From CAYNXB01 sp964401045 (GTDB taxonomy: Bacteria; Pseudomonadota; Alphaproteobacteria; Sphingomonadales; Sphingomonadaceae), in contig CAYNXB010000036.1 in assembly GCA_964401045.1 (NCBI GenBank), forward strand, positions 1-26,943: a DNA stretch of 26,943 nucleotides, in the 5' to 3' direction. The position numbers and the translations under genes were made by a program. Positions within the stretch are counted from its first letter, which is position 1. Each line of letters opens with the position of its first letter. Shown one piece after another: positions 7,798 through 15,472 of the stretch. A model generated the notes under the pieces. That model was given only the letters and a program-made list of their open reading frames with translations, was not told where the DNA came from and did not search any database.

Positions 7798-8238
7798 CTA
7801 GTCGCGCGCGCGGGCGGAGAGCGCGTCCATTGCCGGCCGCACCGGCGCGACGTCATAGCCGGCGGCAGCGGCTGCCCTGGCGAGCGCATCGGGATCATCG
7901 CCCTGCGCAGCCTGCGCCAGTGCCCAGAGCAGGCTCGATCGGGTGCCAGAACGGCAATAGGCGAGAACCTTGCCCGTGGTGCTCGCGAGGGCCTCGACCA
8001 TCGCCGCGATCTGCGGCTCGCTGAATCCGGCGTGGGTGATCGGGATTGCAAGGTAGTCGAGTCCTGCAGCGCGCGCGGCGGCTTCGATCTCGGGCCCCGG
8101 GGTCTGGTCCTCCGCCTCGCCCTCTGGCCGGTTATTGATCACCAGCGTGACGCCCTGCGCCTTGGCGGCAGCGATTTCTTCCAGTCCGATTTGGGGGCTG
8201 GCGAGCACGGACTCCGACAGGCGGCGAAAATCGCTCAT
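7798..8238 (-). CDS. TIGR01244/DUF442 family phosphatase
   Basis: This 146-residue cytoplasmic protein is of the bacterial dual-specificity-phosphatase-like family (TIGR01244, DUF442), also found fused to or beside sulfur-metabolism proteins such as Blh. The P-loop-like motif YCRSGTRS puts the nucleophile at Cys95 and the phosphate-binding arginine at Arg100; NNRPEGE near residue 36 and the ITHAGFS general-acid region are also typical. Its ATG overlaps the TerC stop in ATGA, so it is translationally coupled to the membrane protein. The substrate is unknown; a sulfurtransferase-linked role is an alternative. Confidence 0.85.
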   Translation of the reverse strand: MSDFRRLSESVLASPQIGLEEIAAAKAQGVTLVINNRPEGEAEDQTPGPEIEAAARAAGLDYLAIPITHAGFSEPQIAAMVEALASTTGKVLAYCRSGTRSSLLWALAQAAQGDDPDALARAAAAAGYDVAPVRPAMDALSARARD

Positions 8239-9044
8239 TGCTCGGTTTCCGCGGCGTTAACGGAAACCTGTCGTTTGCGCCGCGCGCGGCTCGCCATGTT
8301 GAGCAGCTCGACCCCGACCGAGAATGCCATCGCCGCGTAAATATAGCCCTTGGGCACGTGGAAGCCGAAGCCGTCCGCGATCAGCACCAGTCCGATCATT
8401 ACCAGGAACGCGAGCGCGAGCATCACGATCGACGGGTTTTTCTCGATGAACTTCGCCAGCGGGTCGGCCGCGAACAGCATCACGGTGACGGTGATGATGA
8501 CCGCGGCGACCATGATCGGGACGTCATCGGTCATGCCCACGGCGGTGAGGATCGAATCGATCGAGAACACCAGGTCGAGTGCGATGATCTGTATGATCGC
8601 CGAGGTGAAGGCGATCTCAGCGACGCCCTTGTCCTGGTCGAGCAGCTCGCCCGATTCGGCCTCGGGGTCCATACTGTGATGGATTTCCTTGGTCGCCTTC
8701 CACAGCAGGAACAGCCCACCCCCGAGCAGGATCAGGTCGCGGCCCGAGAAGGCGGTTTCGAACGTTGGCTGTCCGTGCGATCCCGCCGCGCCCTCCAATC
8801 CCAGATCGAACAGCGGCGTTTGCAGCGTGACCAGCCAGCCGATCAGCATCAGCAGTGCGATGCGCATGATCAGCGCGAGCATCAGACCGATGCGCCGCGC
8901 CCGGCTTTGCTGTTCTTTCGGCAGCTTGTTCGACAGAATCGCGATGAACACGAGGTTGTCGACCCCGAGCACGATCTCGAGCACGATCAGTGTCAGCAAG
9001 GCGGCCCAAGCCGCCGGATCGGAGAGGAGTGCGATAAGGTCCAT
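8235..9044 (-). CDS. TerC family integral membrane protein
   Basis: The 269-residue protein has about seven membrane segments and the two paired acidic motifs of the TerC family: EIVLGVDNL (about residues 23-31) and DLVFSIDSI (about 157-165), whose aspartates probably bind metal. TerC relatives are implicated in manganese export and metal loading of secreted enzymes, and some in tellurite resistance; here a metal-handling role is the most cautious reading. It is the first gene of the operon TerC-phosphatase-small protein-hydroxylase and overlaps the next gene by four bases. A di-iron hydroxylase at the operon's end fits a metal theme, but that is inference. Confidence 0.9.
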   Translation of the reverse strand: MDLIALLSDPAAWAALLTLIVLEIVLGVDNLVFIAILSNKLPKEQQSRARRIGLMLALIMRIALLMLIGWLVTLQTPLFDLGLEGAAGSHGQPTFETAFSGRDLILLGGGLFLLWKATKEIHHSMDPEAESGELLDQDKGVAEIAFTSAIIQIIALDLVFSIDSILTAVGMTDDVPIMVAAVIITVTVMLFAADPLAKFIEKNPSIVMLALAFLVMIGLVLIADGFGFHVPKGYIYAAMAFSVGVELLNMASRARRKRQVSVNAAETEQ

Positions 9045-9255
9045 GGGCGGCTTGTGCCGAAGCGGCCACTTGCTGGCAAGCGCTTGCGGCAGGGCGCGCG
9101 CTGTGCGCGGTAGCCTCTCGTAAATTTGTTCCCTCGGATAAAATTCTACGTTATGAGACGACCGGAGCAGGTCGGGTTTTCCGGCCGGTTTCCCCGTGCA
9201 TTACGCCTTAGCGCGGGGGTGGCATAGGCGAAGGCGAAGAAGGTACTTTGAGTTC

Positions 9256-9990
9256 ATGGGGTACGATAAAGGTCGTCGCGGACGGGGGCGCGACAAGCGG
9301 GACGGTTTCGGGGAAGAAAGCTTCGATCCGTTTCGGGGTGACAATCCGGGCTTCGGCGGCGGTGACCGGTTCGGCGGCGGCGATCGCGGCGGCTTCGGTG
9401 GCGGCGGTGACCGGTTCGGTGGTGGTGGCGGCGACCGCGGCGGCTTCGGCGGCGGCGACCGTGGGCCGCGCAGCGGCGGCGGCGGTGGTGGCGGAATGCC
9501 CGCCCAAGTCGTCGGCACCGGCCAGGGCAAGGTCAAGTTCTTCAACGCGCACAAAGGCTTCGGCTTCATCCAGCGCGACGAGGGCGGCGAAGACGTTTTC
9601 GTGCACATCAGTCAGGTCGAGCGTGCGGGACTCGAAGGGCTCGCCGAAGGGCAGGAGCTGGCGTTCAACCTGGTCGACCGTGGCGGCAAGATCTCCGCGG
9701 CGGACCTGCAGGTCGTCGGCGACGTCATTCCGGTCGAGCAGAAGGCCGCCGCGCCGCAGCGGGAGCTGACTGGCGAGAAGGCGACCGGCACGGTCAAGTT
9801 CTTCAACAGCATGAAGGGTTTCGGCTTCATCACCCGCGATGACGGGCAGCCGGACGCGTTCGTGCACATCAGCGCGGTCGAGCGTTCGGGCCTCGGTTCG
9901 ATCAACGAAGGCGATCGGCTCGAATTCGACCTCGAGGTCGACCGACGAGGCAAGCACTCGGCGGTCAACCTGGTCTCCGTTCAAGGCTGA
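9256..9990 (+). CDS. Double cold-shock-domain RNA-binding protein with glycine-rich tail
   Basis: The 244-residue protein binds single-stranded RNA or DNA as an RNA chaperone. Residues 1-80 are disordered, with basic RGRGRDKR then repeated GGDRFGGG/GGDRGGFGGG units; two cold-shock domains follow at about 88-156 and 175-243. Each has RNP1 (KGFGFI) and RNP2 (VFVHIS). Double domains are common in Alphaproteobacteria, but the long Gly-Asp-Arg-Phe tail is unusual and resembles RGG-type tails of RNA-granule proteins. ATG 9256 has GAAGAAGG upstream at a long spacing; Met81 could serve as an internal start that yields a tail-less form. An AT-rich patch at 9121-9154 probably holds the promoter. The gene ends in tandem hairpins. 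Confidence 0.9.
   Translation: MGYDKGRRGRGRDKRDGFGEESFDPFRGDNPGFGGGDRFGGGDRGGFGGGGDRFGGGGGDRGGFGGGDRGPRSGGGGGGGMPAQVVGTGQGKVKFFNAHKGFGFIQRDEGGEDVFVHISQVERAGLEGLAEGQELAFNLVDRGGKISAADLQVVGDVIPVEQKAAAPQRELTGEKATGTVKFFNSMKGFGFITRDDGQPDAFVHISAVERSGLGSINEGDRLEFDLEVDRRGKHSAVNLVSVQG
9352..9495 (+). repeat. In-frame glycine-rich repeats
   Basis: About 144 bases encode imperfect tandem units built on GGDRFGGG and GGDRGGFGGG (protein residues 33-80), ending in a run of seven glycines. The DNA is correspondingly repetitive (GGCGGCGGTGACCGG-like units), so copy number could vary between strains by slippage. Confidence 0.8.
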
Positions 9991-10004
9991 TCGGCCTGTT
10001 TCGC

Positions 10005-10024
10005 GCCCGGTAGTTTGACCGGGC
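10005..10024 (+). other. First hairpin after the cold-shock gene
   Basis: GCCCGGT (10005-10011) pairs with ACCGGGC (10018-10024) across the loop AGTTTG, 15 bases after the stop codon. There is no T run, so it probably protects the mRNA 3' end or assists the terminator just downstream. Confidence 0.55.
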
Positions 10025-10052
10025 CGACGCAAAGTCATAAACGGCTGCGATT

Positions 10053-10083
10053 GGCGGTCCTTCGGGGCCGCCATTTGTCGTTT
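10053..10083 (+). terminator. Intrinsic terminator of the cold-shock gene
   Basis: GGCGGTCC (10053-10060) pairs with GGGCCGCC (10065-10072) through eight positions with one G-T wobble, closed by a C(TTCG)G tetraloop and followed by ATTTGTCGTTT. This is a good rho-independent terminator. It separates the cold-shock unit from argD, whose promoter would then lie within 10073-10125. Confidence 0.75.
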
Positions 10084-10125
10084 CCGTATCTCGCCCGAAA
10101 CACTCGAACTCGAAGGATTGCCGCC

Positions 10126-11322
10126 ATGTCGATCACCCCGCTGATGCCCGTTTATCCCCGGTGCGACGTGCGGCCGGTGCGCGGCGAGGGCTGTTATTTG
10201 ATCGGCGAGCGCGGTGAGCGTTACCTCGATTTCGCTGCGGGGATCGCGGTCAACGCGCTCGGGCACGGCCATCCGGTGCTGACCAAGGCGATCGCCGAGC
10301 AGGCGGCGACGCTGATGCACGTCAGCAACCTCTACGGCTCGCCGCAGGGGGAAGCGCTGGCGCAGCGGATCGTCGACCTCAGCTTTGCCGACACGGTGTT
10401 CTTCACCAACTCCGGCGCCGAGGCGATCGAGTGCGCGATCAAGACCGCGCGGCGCTATTTCTACGTCACCGAACAGCCCAGCCGCACCAAGATCATTACC
10501 TTCAACAACGCCTTTCACGGACGTACGCTGGGGGCGATCTCGGCGACCAACCAGGCCAAGATGCGCGATGGTTTCGAGCCGCTCCTGCCGGGCTTCGATT
10601 ACGCGCCGTTCAACGATCTCGAGGCGGCGCTGGCGCTGGTGGATGACGACACCGCCGGGTTCCTGGTCGAGACGGTGCAGGGCGAGGGCGGAATGACGGC
10701 CGGCACGCCCGAGTTTATCAAGGGCCTGCGCGAGGCGTGCGACGAGCGAGGCATGCTGTTGATTCTCGACGAGATCCAGTGCGGTTACGGCCGTACCGGC
10801 AAGATGTGGGCCTACGAGCACTACGGCATCAAGCCCGACATCATGACCGTCGCCAAGGGCATCGGTGGCGGCTTCCCGCTCGGCGCATGCCTGGCGACCG
10901 AGGAAGCGGCCAAGGGCATGGTGTTCGGCACCCATGGTTCCACGTACGGCGGCAATCCGCTGGCGATGGCCGCTGGGATGGCGATCCTCGACGTGATGGG
11001 TGAGCCCGGCTTCCTGGATCACGTCACCAAGATGGGTGACCGGCTGCGACAGGCGTTCGAGCAGTTGATCCCGAACCACGATCATTTGTTCGAGGAAATT
11101 CGTGGCAAGGGCCTGATGCTCGGGATCAAGCTCAGGGAACCGGCAGTATCCCGCGAGTTCGTCGCCCATTTGCGCGACAATCACGGGCTGCTGACGGTAG
11201 CGGCGGGCGAGAACGTGTTCCGCGTACTGCCGCCGCTGATCATCGAGGAGCAGCACATCGCCGAATGTATCGAACGGCTGAGCGAAGGGGCGCGGAGCTT
11301 CGCGCCGCCCAGCGATGACTGA
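10126..11322 (+). CDS. argD: Acetylornithine aminotransferase
   Basis: This PLP enzyme makes N-acetylornithine from the semialdehyde in arginine synthesis, and relatives also act on succinyl-diaminopimelate. The 398 residues are of usual length. The PLP lysine is Lys244 in TVAKGIGGGF, the pyridine-binding aspartate is Asp215 in LILDEIQCG, and the phosphate cup is NSGAEA (about 95-100). ATG 10126 has AAGGA upstream; the longer open frame has none. It overlaps argF by eight bases, which confirms the arginine assignment over other class III aminotransferases. Confidence 0.93.
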   Translation: MSITPLMPVYPRCDVRPVRGEGCYLIGERGERYLDFAAGIAVNALGHGHPVLTKAIAEQAATLMHVSNLYGSPQGEALAQRIVDLSFADTVFFTNSGAEAIECAIKTARRYFYVTEQPSRTKIITFNNAFHGRTLGAISATNQAKMRDGFEPLLPGFDYAPFNDLEAALALVDDDTAGFLVETVQGEGGMTAGTPEFIKGLREACDERGMLLILDEIQCGYGRTGKMWAYEHYGIKPDIMTVAKGIGGGFPLGACLATEEAAKGMVFGTHGSTYGGNPLAMAAGMAILDVMGEPGFLDHVTKMGDRLRQAFEQLIPNHDHLFEEIRGKGLMLGIKLREPAVSREFVAHLRDNHGLLTVAAGENVFRVLPPLIIEEQHIAECIERLSEGARSFAPPSDD

Positions 11323-12247
11323 GGTGCGCCACTTCCTCGACCTCTCGGACGCCGGCGGCGACGCGATTGCGGCGATGATCAACGACGCGCAGGACCGCAA
11401 GGCCGCGCGCGCCAGCTGGCCCAAGGCCAGCTCGGACGCCGATGCGCCGCTTGCGGGGCACGTGTTGGCGATGGTGTTCGAGAAGCCCTCGACCCGCACG
11501 CGGGTGAGCTTCGACATCGCCATCCGTCAGCTCGGCGGCACGCCGCTGCTGCTCGATGCCGCGAGCAGCCAGCTTGGGCGGGGCGAGAGCATCGCCGACA
11601 CCGCGCGGGTGCTTAGCCGGATGGTCGACGCGATCATGCTGCGAACGGACGATCACGCCAAGGTCGAGGAGATGGCACGGCACGCAAGCGTGCCGGTGAT
11701 CAACGGTCTGACCGACAAGTCGCACCCGTGCCAGATCGTCGCCGACCTCCTGACGCTGGTTGAGCAAGGCAAGGCGCTGCCGGGGCTCGAGCTCGCCTGG
11801 CTTGGTGACGGCAACAATGTGCTCCATTCGCTGCTAGAGGCGGCCGGGCTGATGAAGTTCAATGTCCGGATCGGCTCGCCCCAGGGCTACGAGCCTGCCC
11901 CCGAGTTCGTCGAAATGGCGCGCGCGGGCGGGGCGCAAGTGACGCTGACGCACGATGCGGCGGAAGCGGCGGCGGGGGCGGACGTGGTCGTCACCGATAC
12001 CTGGGTGTCGATGGGGCAGGAACACGTCCACAACAAGCTCGCCGCGATGGCGCCGTTCCAGGTCGACGCAAAGCTGATGGCCCGTGCCAAGCCCGATGCG
12101 CGGTTCCTCCATTGCCTGCCCGCTCACGTCGGCGAGGAAGTGGTGGAGGAGGTGTTCGAAGGCCCGCAATCGGTGGTGTTCGACGAGGCTGAGAACCGCA
12201 TCCACGCGCAGAAATCCATCCTGCTGTGGTGCTTCGGCAAGCTCTGA
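11315..12247 (+). CDS. argF: Ornithine carbamoyltransferase
   Basis: The enzyme joins carbamoyl phosphate to ornithine to give citrulline, the sixth step of arginine synthesis. In 310 residues it shows the carbamoyl-phosphate motif STRTR (59-63), DVVVTDTWVSMGQE for ornithine, and HCLPAH (266-271) with the ornithine-site Cys267. The start lies inside the last codons of argD (eight-base overlap), so the two are coupled. hslO follows after 37 bases on the same strand. Confidence 0.95.
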   Translation: MTEVRHFLDLSDAGGDAIAAMINDAQDRKAARASWPKASSDADAPLAGHVLAMVFEKPSTRTRVSFDIAIRQLGGTPLLLDAASSQLGRGESIADTARVLSRMVDAIMLRTDDHAKVEEMARHASVPVINGLTDKSHPCQIVADLLTLVEQGKALPGLELAWLGDGNNVLHSLLEAAGLMKFNVRIGSPQGYEPAPEFVEMARAGGAQVTLTHDAAEAAAGADVVVTDTWVSMGQEHVHNKLAAMAPFQVDAKLMARAKPDARFLHCLPAHVGEEVVEEVFEGPQSVVFDEAENRIHAQKSILLWCFGKL

Positions 12248-12284
12248 GCTTCCCTTCCGGGCGGTCGGCCCCATATCGGCGCGC

Positions 12285-13187
12285 ATGAACGACCAGACCG
12301 CGATCGAAGAGACCTATAGCGGCCGCCTGCTGAGCTTCACTCTGCCCGGCCGCCACGCGCGCGGCCGGGTGGTGCGGCTCGATGGCCTGCTCGACACCAT
12401 CCTTTCCGCTCACGACTATCCGCCCGCGGTCACCAACCTCCTCGCAGAGGCGTTGGTGATGGCGGCGCTGCTCGGCAGCCTGTTGAAAGAAGATGGCAGC
12501 CAGCTGACCATGCAGGCGCAGAGCCCTGACGGCATCGTCTCGCTGCTGGTGTGCGATTATCGCGATGGCGAGCTGCGCGGGTATGCGGAATTCGATGGCG
12601 AGAGGCTCGCCCAGCTTGGTTCGAACCCCCCGCTTCCTGCGTTGTTCGGAGACGGGCACCTGGCGATCACCTTCGATCTGCCGACCGGCGGCGAACGCTA
12701 TCAAGGCATCGTCCCGCTTGAAGGCGCGTCGCTGGCCGAGGCGTGCGAGCATTACTTCGCGCGCAGCGAGCAGGTGCCCACGCTCATCCGGCTTGGCATC
12801 CGCTGCGGTGTCGAAGGGTGCGTGGCGGGCGGTCTGCTGGTGCAGCATCTCGCCGAGGGTGAGGAAGGCCGCGAACGGCTCCACGTGCGCATGGATCACC
12901 CGGAGTGGGAGCACGTCGCGGTGCTCGCCGGTTCGACCCGCCATCAGGAGCTTGTCGACCGCAACCTTTCTCTGGAAGCGCTGGTGTGGCGGCTGTTCCA
13001 CGAAGAGGACGAGATCCGCATAGAACGCGGGCGCAGCCTCACGCGCGGTTGCCGCTGCTCGACCGAGCATTTCGAGAAAGTGCTCGCCCGCTTTCCTGAG
13101 GACGAGCGCGCCGCGATGCGCGCAGATGACGGATCGATCATCGTCGATTGCGCGTTCTGTTCGCGCGAGTTTCCGATCTACCAATGA
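12285..13187 (+). CDS. hslO: Redox-regulated chaperone Hsp33
   Basis: Hsp33 is a cytoplasmic holdase that binds unfolding proteins when oxidative stress and heat release zinc from its four cysteines. The 300-residue product has the C-terminal switch CRC (Cys256, Cys258) and CAFC (Cys289, Cys292), and the N-terminal substrate-binding fold. ATG 12285 matches the family's N-terminus although the ribosome site is weak; the longer frame runs back into argF and is rejected. It may be read from the argDF promoter; this order is common in Alphaproteobacteria. Confidence 0.93.
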   Translation: MNDQTAIEETYSGRLLSFTLPGRHARGRVVRLDGLLDTILSAHDYPPAVTNLLAEALVMAALLGSLLKEDGSQLTMQAQSPDGIVSLLVCDYRDGELRGYAEFDGERLAQLGSNPPLPALFGDGHLAITFDLPTGGERYQGIVPLEGASLAEACEHYFARSEQVPTLIRLGIRCGVEGCVAGGLLVQHLAEGEEGRERLHVRMDHPEWEHVAVLAGSTRHQELVDRNLSLEALVWRLFHEEDEIRIERGRSLTRGCRCSTEHFEKVLARFPEDERAAMRADDGSIIVDCAFCSREFPIYQ

Positions 13188-13259
13188 TGAGCCGCACAAC
13201 GGTTCATCGTACGCTCAGACCGGTTGGCCGATAGGCCGGCGACTGATATAAGGATACCG

Positions 13260-13691
13260 ATGCGACCGATGAGACCCTTTTGGAATCGCCTGAAAGCCGT
13301 TCCGCGCCCGGTGCGCCTCCTGGTCGCAGGCTCGGGGCTGACGCTGATTGCACTACCGCTCGCCGCCAGCCCTCCCGAGCTCGGGATGCTGTCTGGGCTC
13401 ACCAAGGGGAAGTGGGAAGTGCGCGTGCGGGGTGAGGGCGTGCGCAGCGTGTGCGTGCGAAACGGCCCTGAGTTCATCCAGATCAAGCACGGCGATGCCG
13501 GATGCAGCCGCTTCATCGTCAATGACACACCCACGGATGTGACCGTGCAGTACACCTGCCGAGGCAACGGCTATGGCCGCACGCACATCCGCAAGGAAAG
13601 CGTGAAGCTGGTACAGATCGACAGCACCGGGATTCACAACGGCGCCCCGTTCGATATCTCGGCCGAGGCGCGCCACGTCGGCGCCTGCTGA
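13260..13691 (+). CDS. DUF3617 family secreted protein
   Basis: The 143-residue product begins with a basic stretch and a hydrophobic segment (about residues 20-36, ending in PLAASP) that looks like a signal peptide or single anchor. The rest matches the DUF3617 pattern as I know it from sphingomonads: GKWEVRV, a conserved VCVRN cysteine, a CSRF motif, YTCRG, and a terminal APFDISAEARHVGAC. The four cysteines fit two disulfides in the periplasm. ATG 13260 follows TAAGGA at good spacing, so it is preferred to the upstream in-frame start. Function is unknown. It is 22 bases before queC. Confidence 0.78.
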   Translation: MRPMRPFWNRLKAVPRPVRLLVAGSGLTLIALPLAASPPELGMLSGLTKGKWEVRVRGEGVRSVCVRNGPEFIQIKHGDAGCSRFIVNDTPTDVTVQYTCRGNGYGRTHIRKESVKLVQIDSTGIHNGAPFDISAEARHVGAC

Positions 13692-13713
13692 CGCGCCGCT
13701 CGTAGTCGCTTCG

Positions 13714-14409
13714 ATGTGCACCAAGCTTGAAGGAAAGGGCCGTCCGGCGGTCGTGCTGCTCTCCGGCGGCCTCGACTCGATGGTCACCGCCGGAATTGCG
13801 CGTGCACAGGGCTTTGTGCTCCACGCGCTTACGATCGATTACAACCAGCGCCACCGGCGAGAGATCGAGGCGGCCAAAGTCGTAGCGAAGGCACTCGGCG
13901 CGGTGCGCCACGTGATCCTGCCACTCGATCTCACGCGCTTCGGCGGCTCGGCGCTGACCGACGATATCGCAGTACCTAAAGGCGGCCTGACCGCGGACAT
14001 CCCGGTGACCTACGTCCCCGCGCGCAACCTCGTGTTCCTGTCACTGACGGTGGCGATGGCCGAAGCCAGCGGCGCATGCGACGTGTTCATCGGGGTCAAT
14101 GCGCTCGACTATTCGGGCTATCCCGATTGCCGGCCGGAGTTCATCGCCAGCTTCACCGAGACCGCGCGCCTCGGGACAAAGGCGGGGGTCGAGGGTGCAC
14201 CGTTTTCGATCCACGCGCCTTTGCAGCACATGACAAAGGCACAGATCGCCGCCGAGGCGCTGCGGCTCGGGCTCGATCCGGCGATGAGCTGGTCATGCTA
14301 CGATCCGACCGACGATGGCCTGGCCTGCGGGCTGTGCGACAGTTGCCGCCTGCGCCGGCAAGGCTTCGCCGACGCCGGACTGGCCGATCCGATTCAGTAC
14401 GCCGTCTAG
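13714..14409 (+). CDS. queC: 7-cyano-7-deazaguanine (preQ0) synthase
   Basis: QueC converts 7-carboxy-7-deazaguanine to preQ0 with ATP and ammonia in queuosine tRNA modification. The 231 residues have the ATP pyrophosphatase loop SGGLDS (17-22) and the zinc site Cys195, Cys205, Cys208, Cys211. No other queuosine genes are in the window. Its stop codon shares the bases CTAG with the stop of sodC on the other strand. Confidence 0.94.
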   Translation: MCTKLEGKGRPAVVLLSGGLDSMVTAGIARAQGFVLHALTIDYNQRHRREIEAAKVVAKALGAVRHVILPLDLTRFGGSALTDDIAVPKGGLTADIPVTYVPARNLVFLSLTVAMAEASGACDVFIGVNALDYSGYPDCRPEFIASFTETARLGTKAGVEGAPFSIHAPLQHMTKAQIAAEALRLGLDPAMSWSCYDPTDDGLACGLCDSCRLRRQGFADAGLADPIQYAV

Positions 14410-14939
14410 GTTTTGCTGACGACGCCGCAGGCTTCACGGCCGCCGGAGTTGCCTGAAGGGTCGGTCTTGTAGTCGTCCGGTCCCGCATGGACGACGATTG
14501 CTGTGCCGTCGGCGTCGAACAATTCGCTCATCACTTCGTCCGGCGTGCCCATGAGCGACGCCGTAACCGTGCCGGTACCCTTGCTGTCCACGGTCACGTT
14601 GGGAAGATCGCCGAGATGCGCACCTTGCGGATTCTCCGTCCCGTGCTTGTGACCTGCCGGATTGAGATGCGGTCCCGCAGAGGCAAAGTCGGGTCCTTCG
14701 CACTTTCCGGTGGTGTGCAGGTGCAGGCCATGCTGCCCCGGCGTGAAGCCCACCACGGCCACGACGACGCTTATTTGTGAGCCGTTGCTGAGGAACTGTG
14801 CCGTGCCCGCAGGAAGGCCGCTAGCGGTCTTGAAGGTCGCCTGTGCGACGCGATTGGTCGGCACACCGCCCGTGGTCTGGCATCCACCGAGCGCCACGGC
14901 GGCGGCGGACAAGGTAGCGAGCAGTAAGGTATGGCGCAT
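14406..14939 (-). CDS. sodC: Cu/Zn superoxide dismutase lipoprotein
   Basis: This periplasmic enzyme dismutates superoxide. The 177-residue precursor has a lipoprotein signal with lipobox LGGC (Cys20), so it is membrane-anchored. Ligands align with the family: copper His73, His75, bridging His91 and His151; zinc His99, His108, Asp111; disulfide Cys80-Cys171; and the electrostatic Arg168 in GGREACG. It is on the same strand as the GTA cluster and starts 64 bases after the DUF2793 gene ends; GGGAGAG precedes the ATG. The gap has only a weak hairpin without a T run, so read-through from the GTA operon cannot be excluded, but an own promoter is more likely. Confidence 0.94.
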   Translation of the reverse strand: MRHTLLLATLSAAAVALGGCQTTGGVPTNRVAQATFKTASGLPAGTAQFLSNGSQISVVVAVVGFTPGQHGLHLHTTGKCEGPDFASAGPHLNPAGHKHGTENPQGAHLGDLPNVTVDSKGTGTVTASLMGTPDEVMSELFDADGTAIVVHAGPDDYKTDPSGNSGGREACGVVSKT

Positions 14940-15003
14940 GGAGACTCTCCCGTAGCTGCGGTCCAGCCGCTGTAACGGCCAAGCCGGGGTTTGGCTCCGT
15001 GAA

Positions 15004-15462
15004 TTACGCGGATGCGAACACGCCGGCTACGCGCAGCGCTTCGATCAGCGCGGCGATCGCCGTGCGGGCCTCGGCGTCCACAGTCGTGCCGCCAGTGGGT
15101 TCCGCAGGCGGTGCAGCGCGTTGCCAGCCGCCGAGATAGAGGATTCGCTGCCCGCTCGATCGGTCCAGAACGCACATTCCGTCACGTGGTGTCGCGAACA
15201 GCCAGTTTCCGGCTTCGCGGCAGGCGAGCTTGCCGTCCTCACCGATCCAATCGCCCGTGGCGCCTGTTCCGACCAGCCAGCTTTCGCCCTCATCGGGTTC
15301 GGCCGGCGGATCGCTCGCTTCGCCTTCGATCGCAGGGTGGAGCAAAGCGTCCGACAGGGCGTGGGCTTCGTTGACGGTAAGCTCCTTCTGAACCTGTCCC
15401 GGGAAAAGCAGGGGAAGCGCGTGACGGGGTGTGGCGGAGGTGAAGGTTATGGGATCGGGCAT
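15004..15462 (-). CDS. DUF2793 protein, probable GTA tail fibre or spike component
   Basis: The 152 residues begin with the DUF2793 pattern: RHALPLLFPGQVQKELTVNEA, then WLVGTGATGDWIGEDGKLA and an aromatic GNWLFATPRDGM. In Rhodobacter a DUF2793 protein (tail-fibre-like, encoded away from the main cluster) is part of the GTA. Here the gene follows gp15 by ten bases, with its ribosome site (GAGGAA) in that gap, so it is the last gene of the cluster. The C-terminal 30 residues are alanine-rich and helical and could trimerise. Placement in the particle is inferred from family and position. Confidence 0.82.
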   Translation of the reverse strand: MPDPITFTSATPRHALPLLFPGQVQKELTVNEAHALSDALLHPAIEGEASDPPAEPDEGESWLVGTGATGDWIGEDGKLACREAGNWLFATPRDGMCVLDRSSGQRILYLGGWQRAAPPAEPTGGTTVDAEARTAIAALIEALRVAGVFASA

Positions 15463-15472
15463 CGGACGTTCC

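Noticed and set aside
9208..11523. 771-codon minus-strand open frame opposite the cold-shock and argD genes
   Set aside because: It is the antisense shadow of two certain plus-strand genes and the terminator between them; composition is typical of a high-GC shadow (Arg, His, Asp, Leu rich) with no domain.
14978..14995. Hairpin GCCAA/TTGGC between the DUF2793 gene and sodC as terminator of the GTA operon
   Set aside because: Only five pairs, large loop and no T run on the minus strand; too weak to call.
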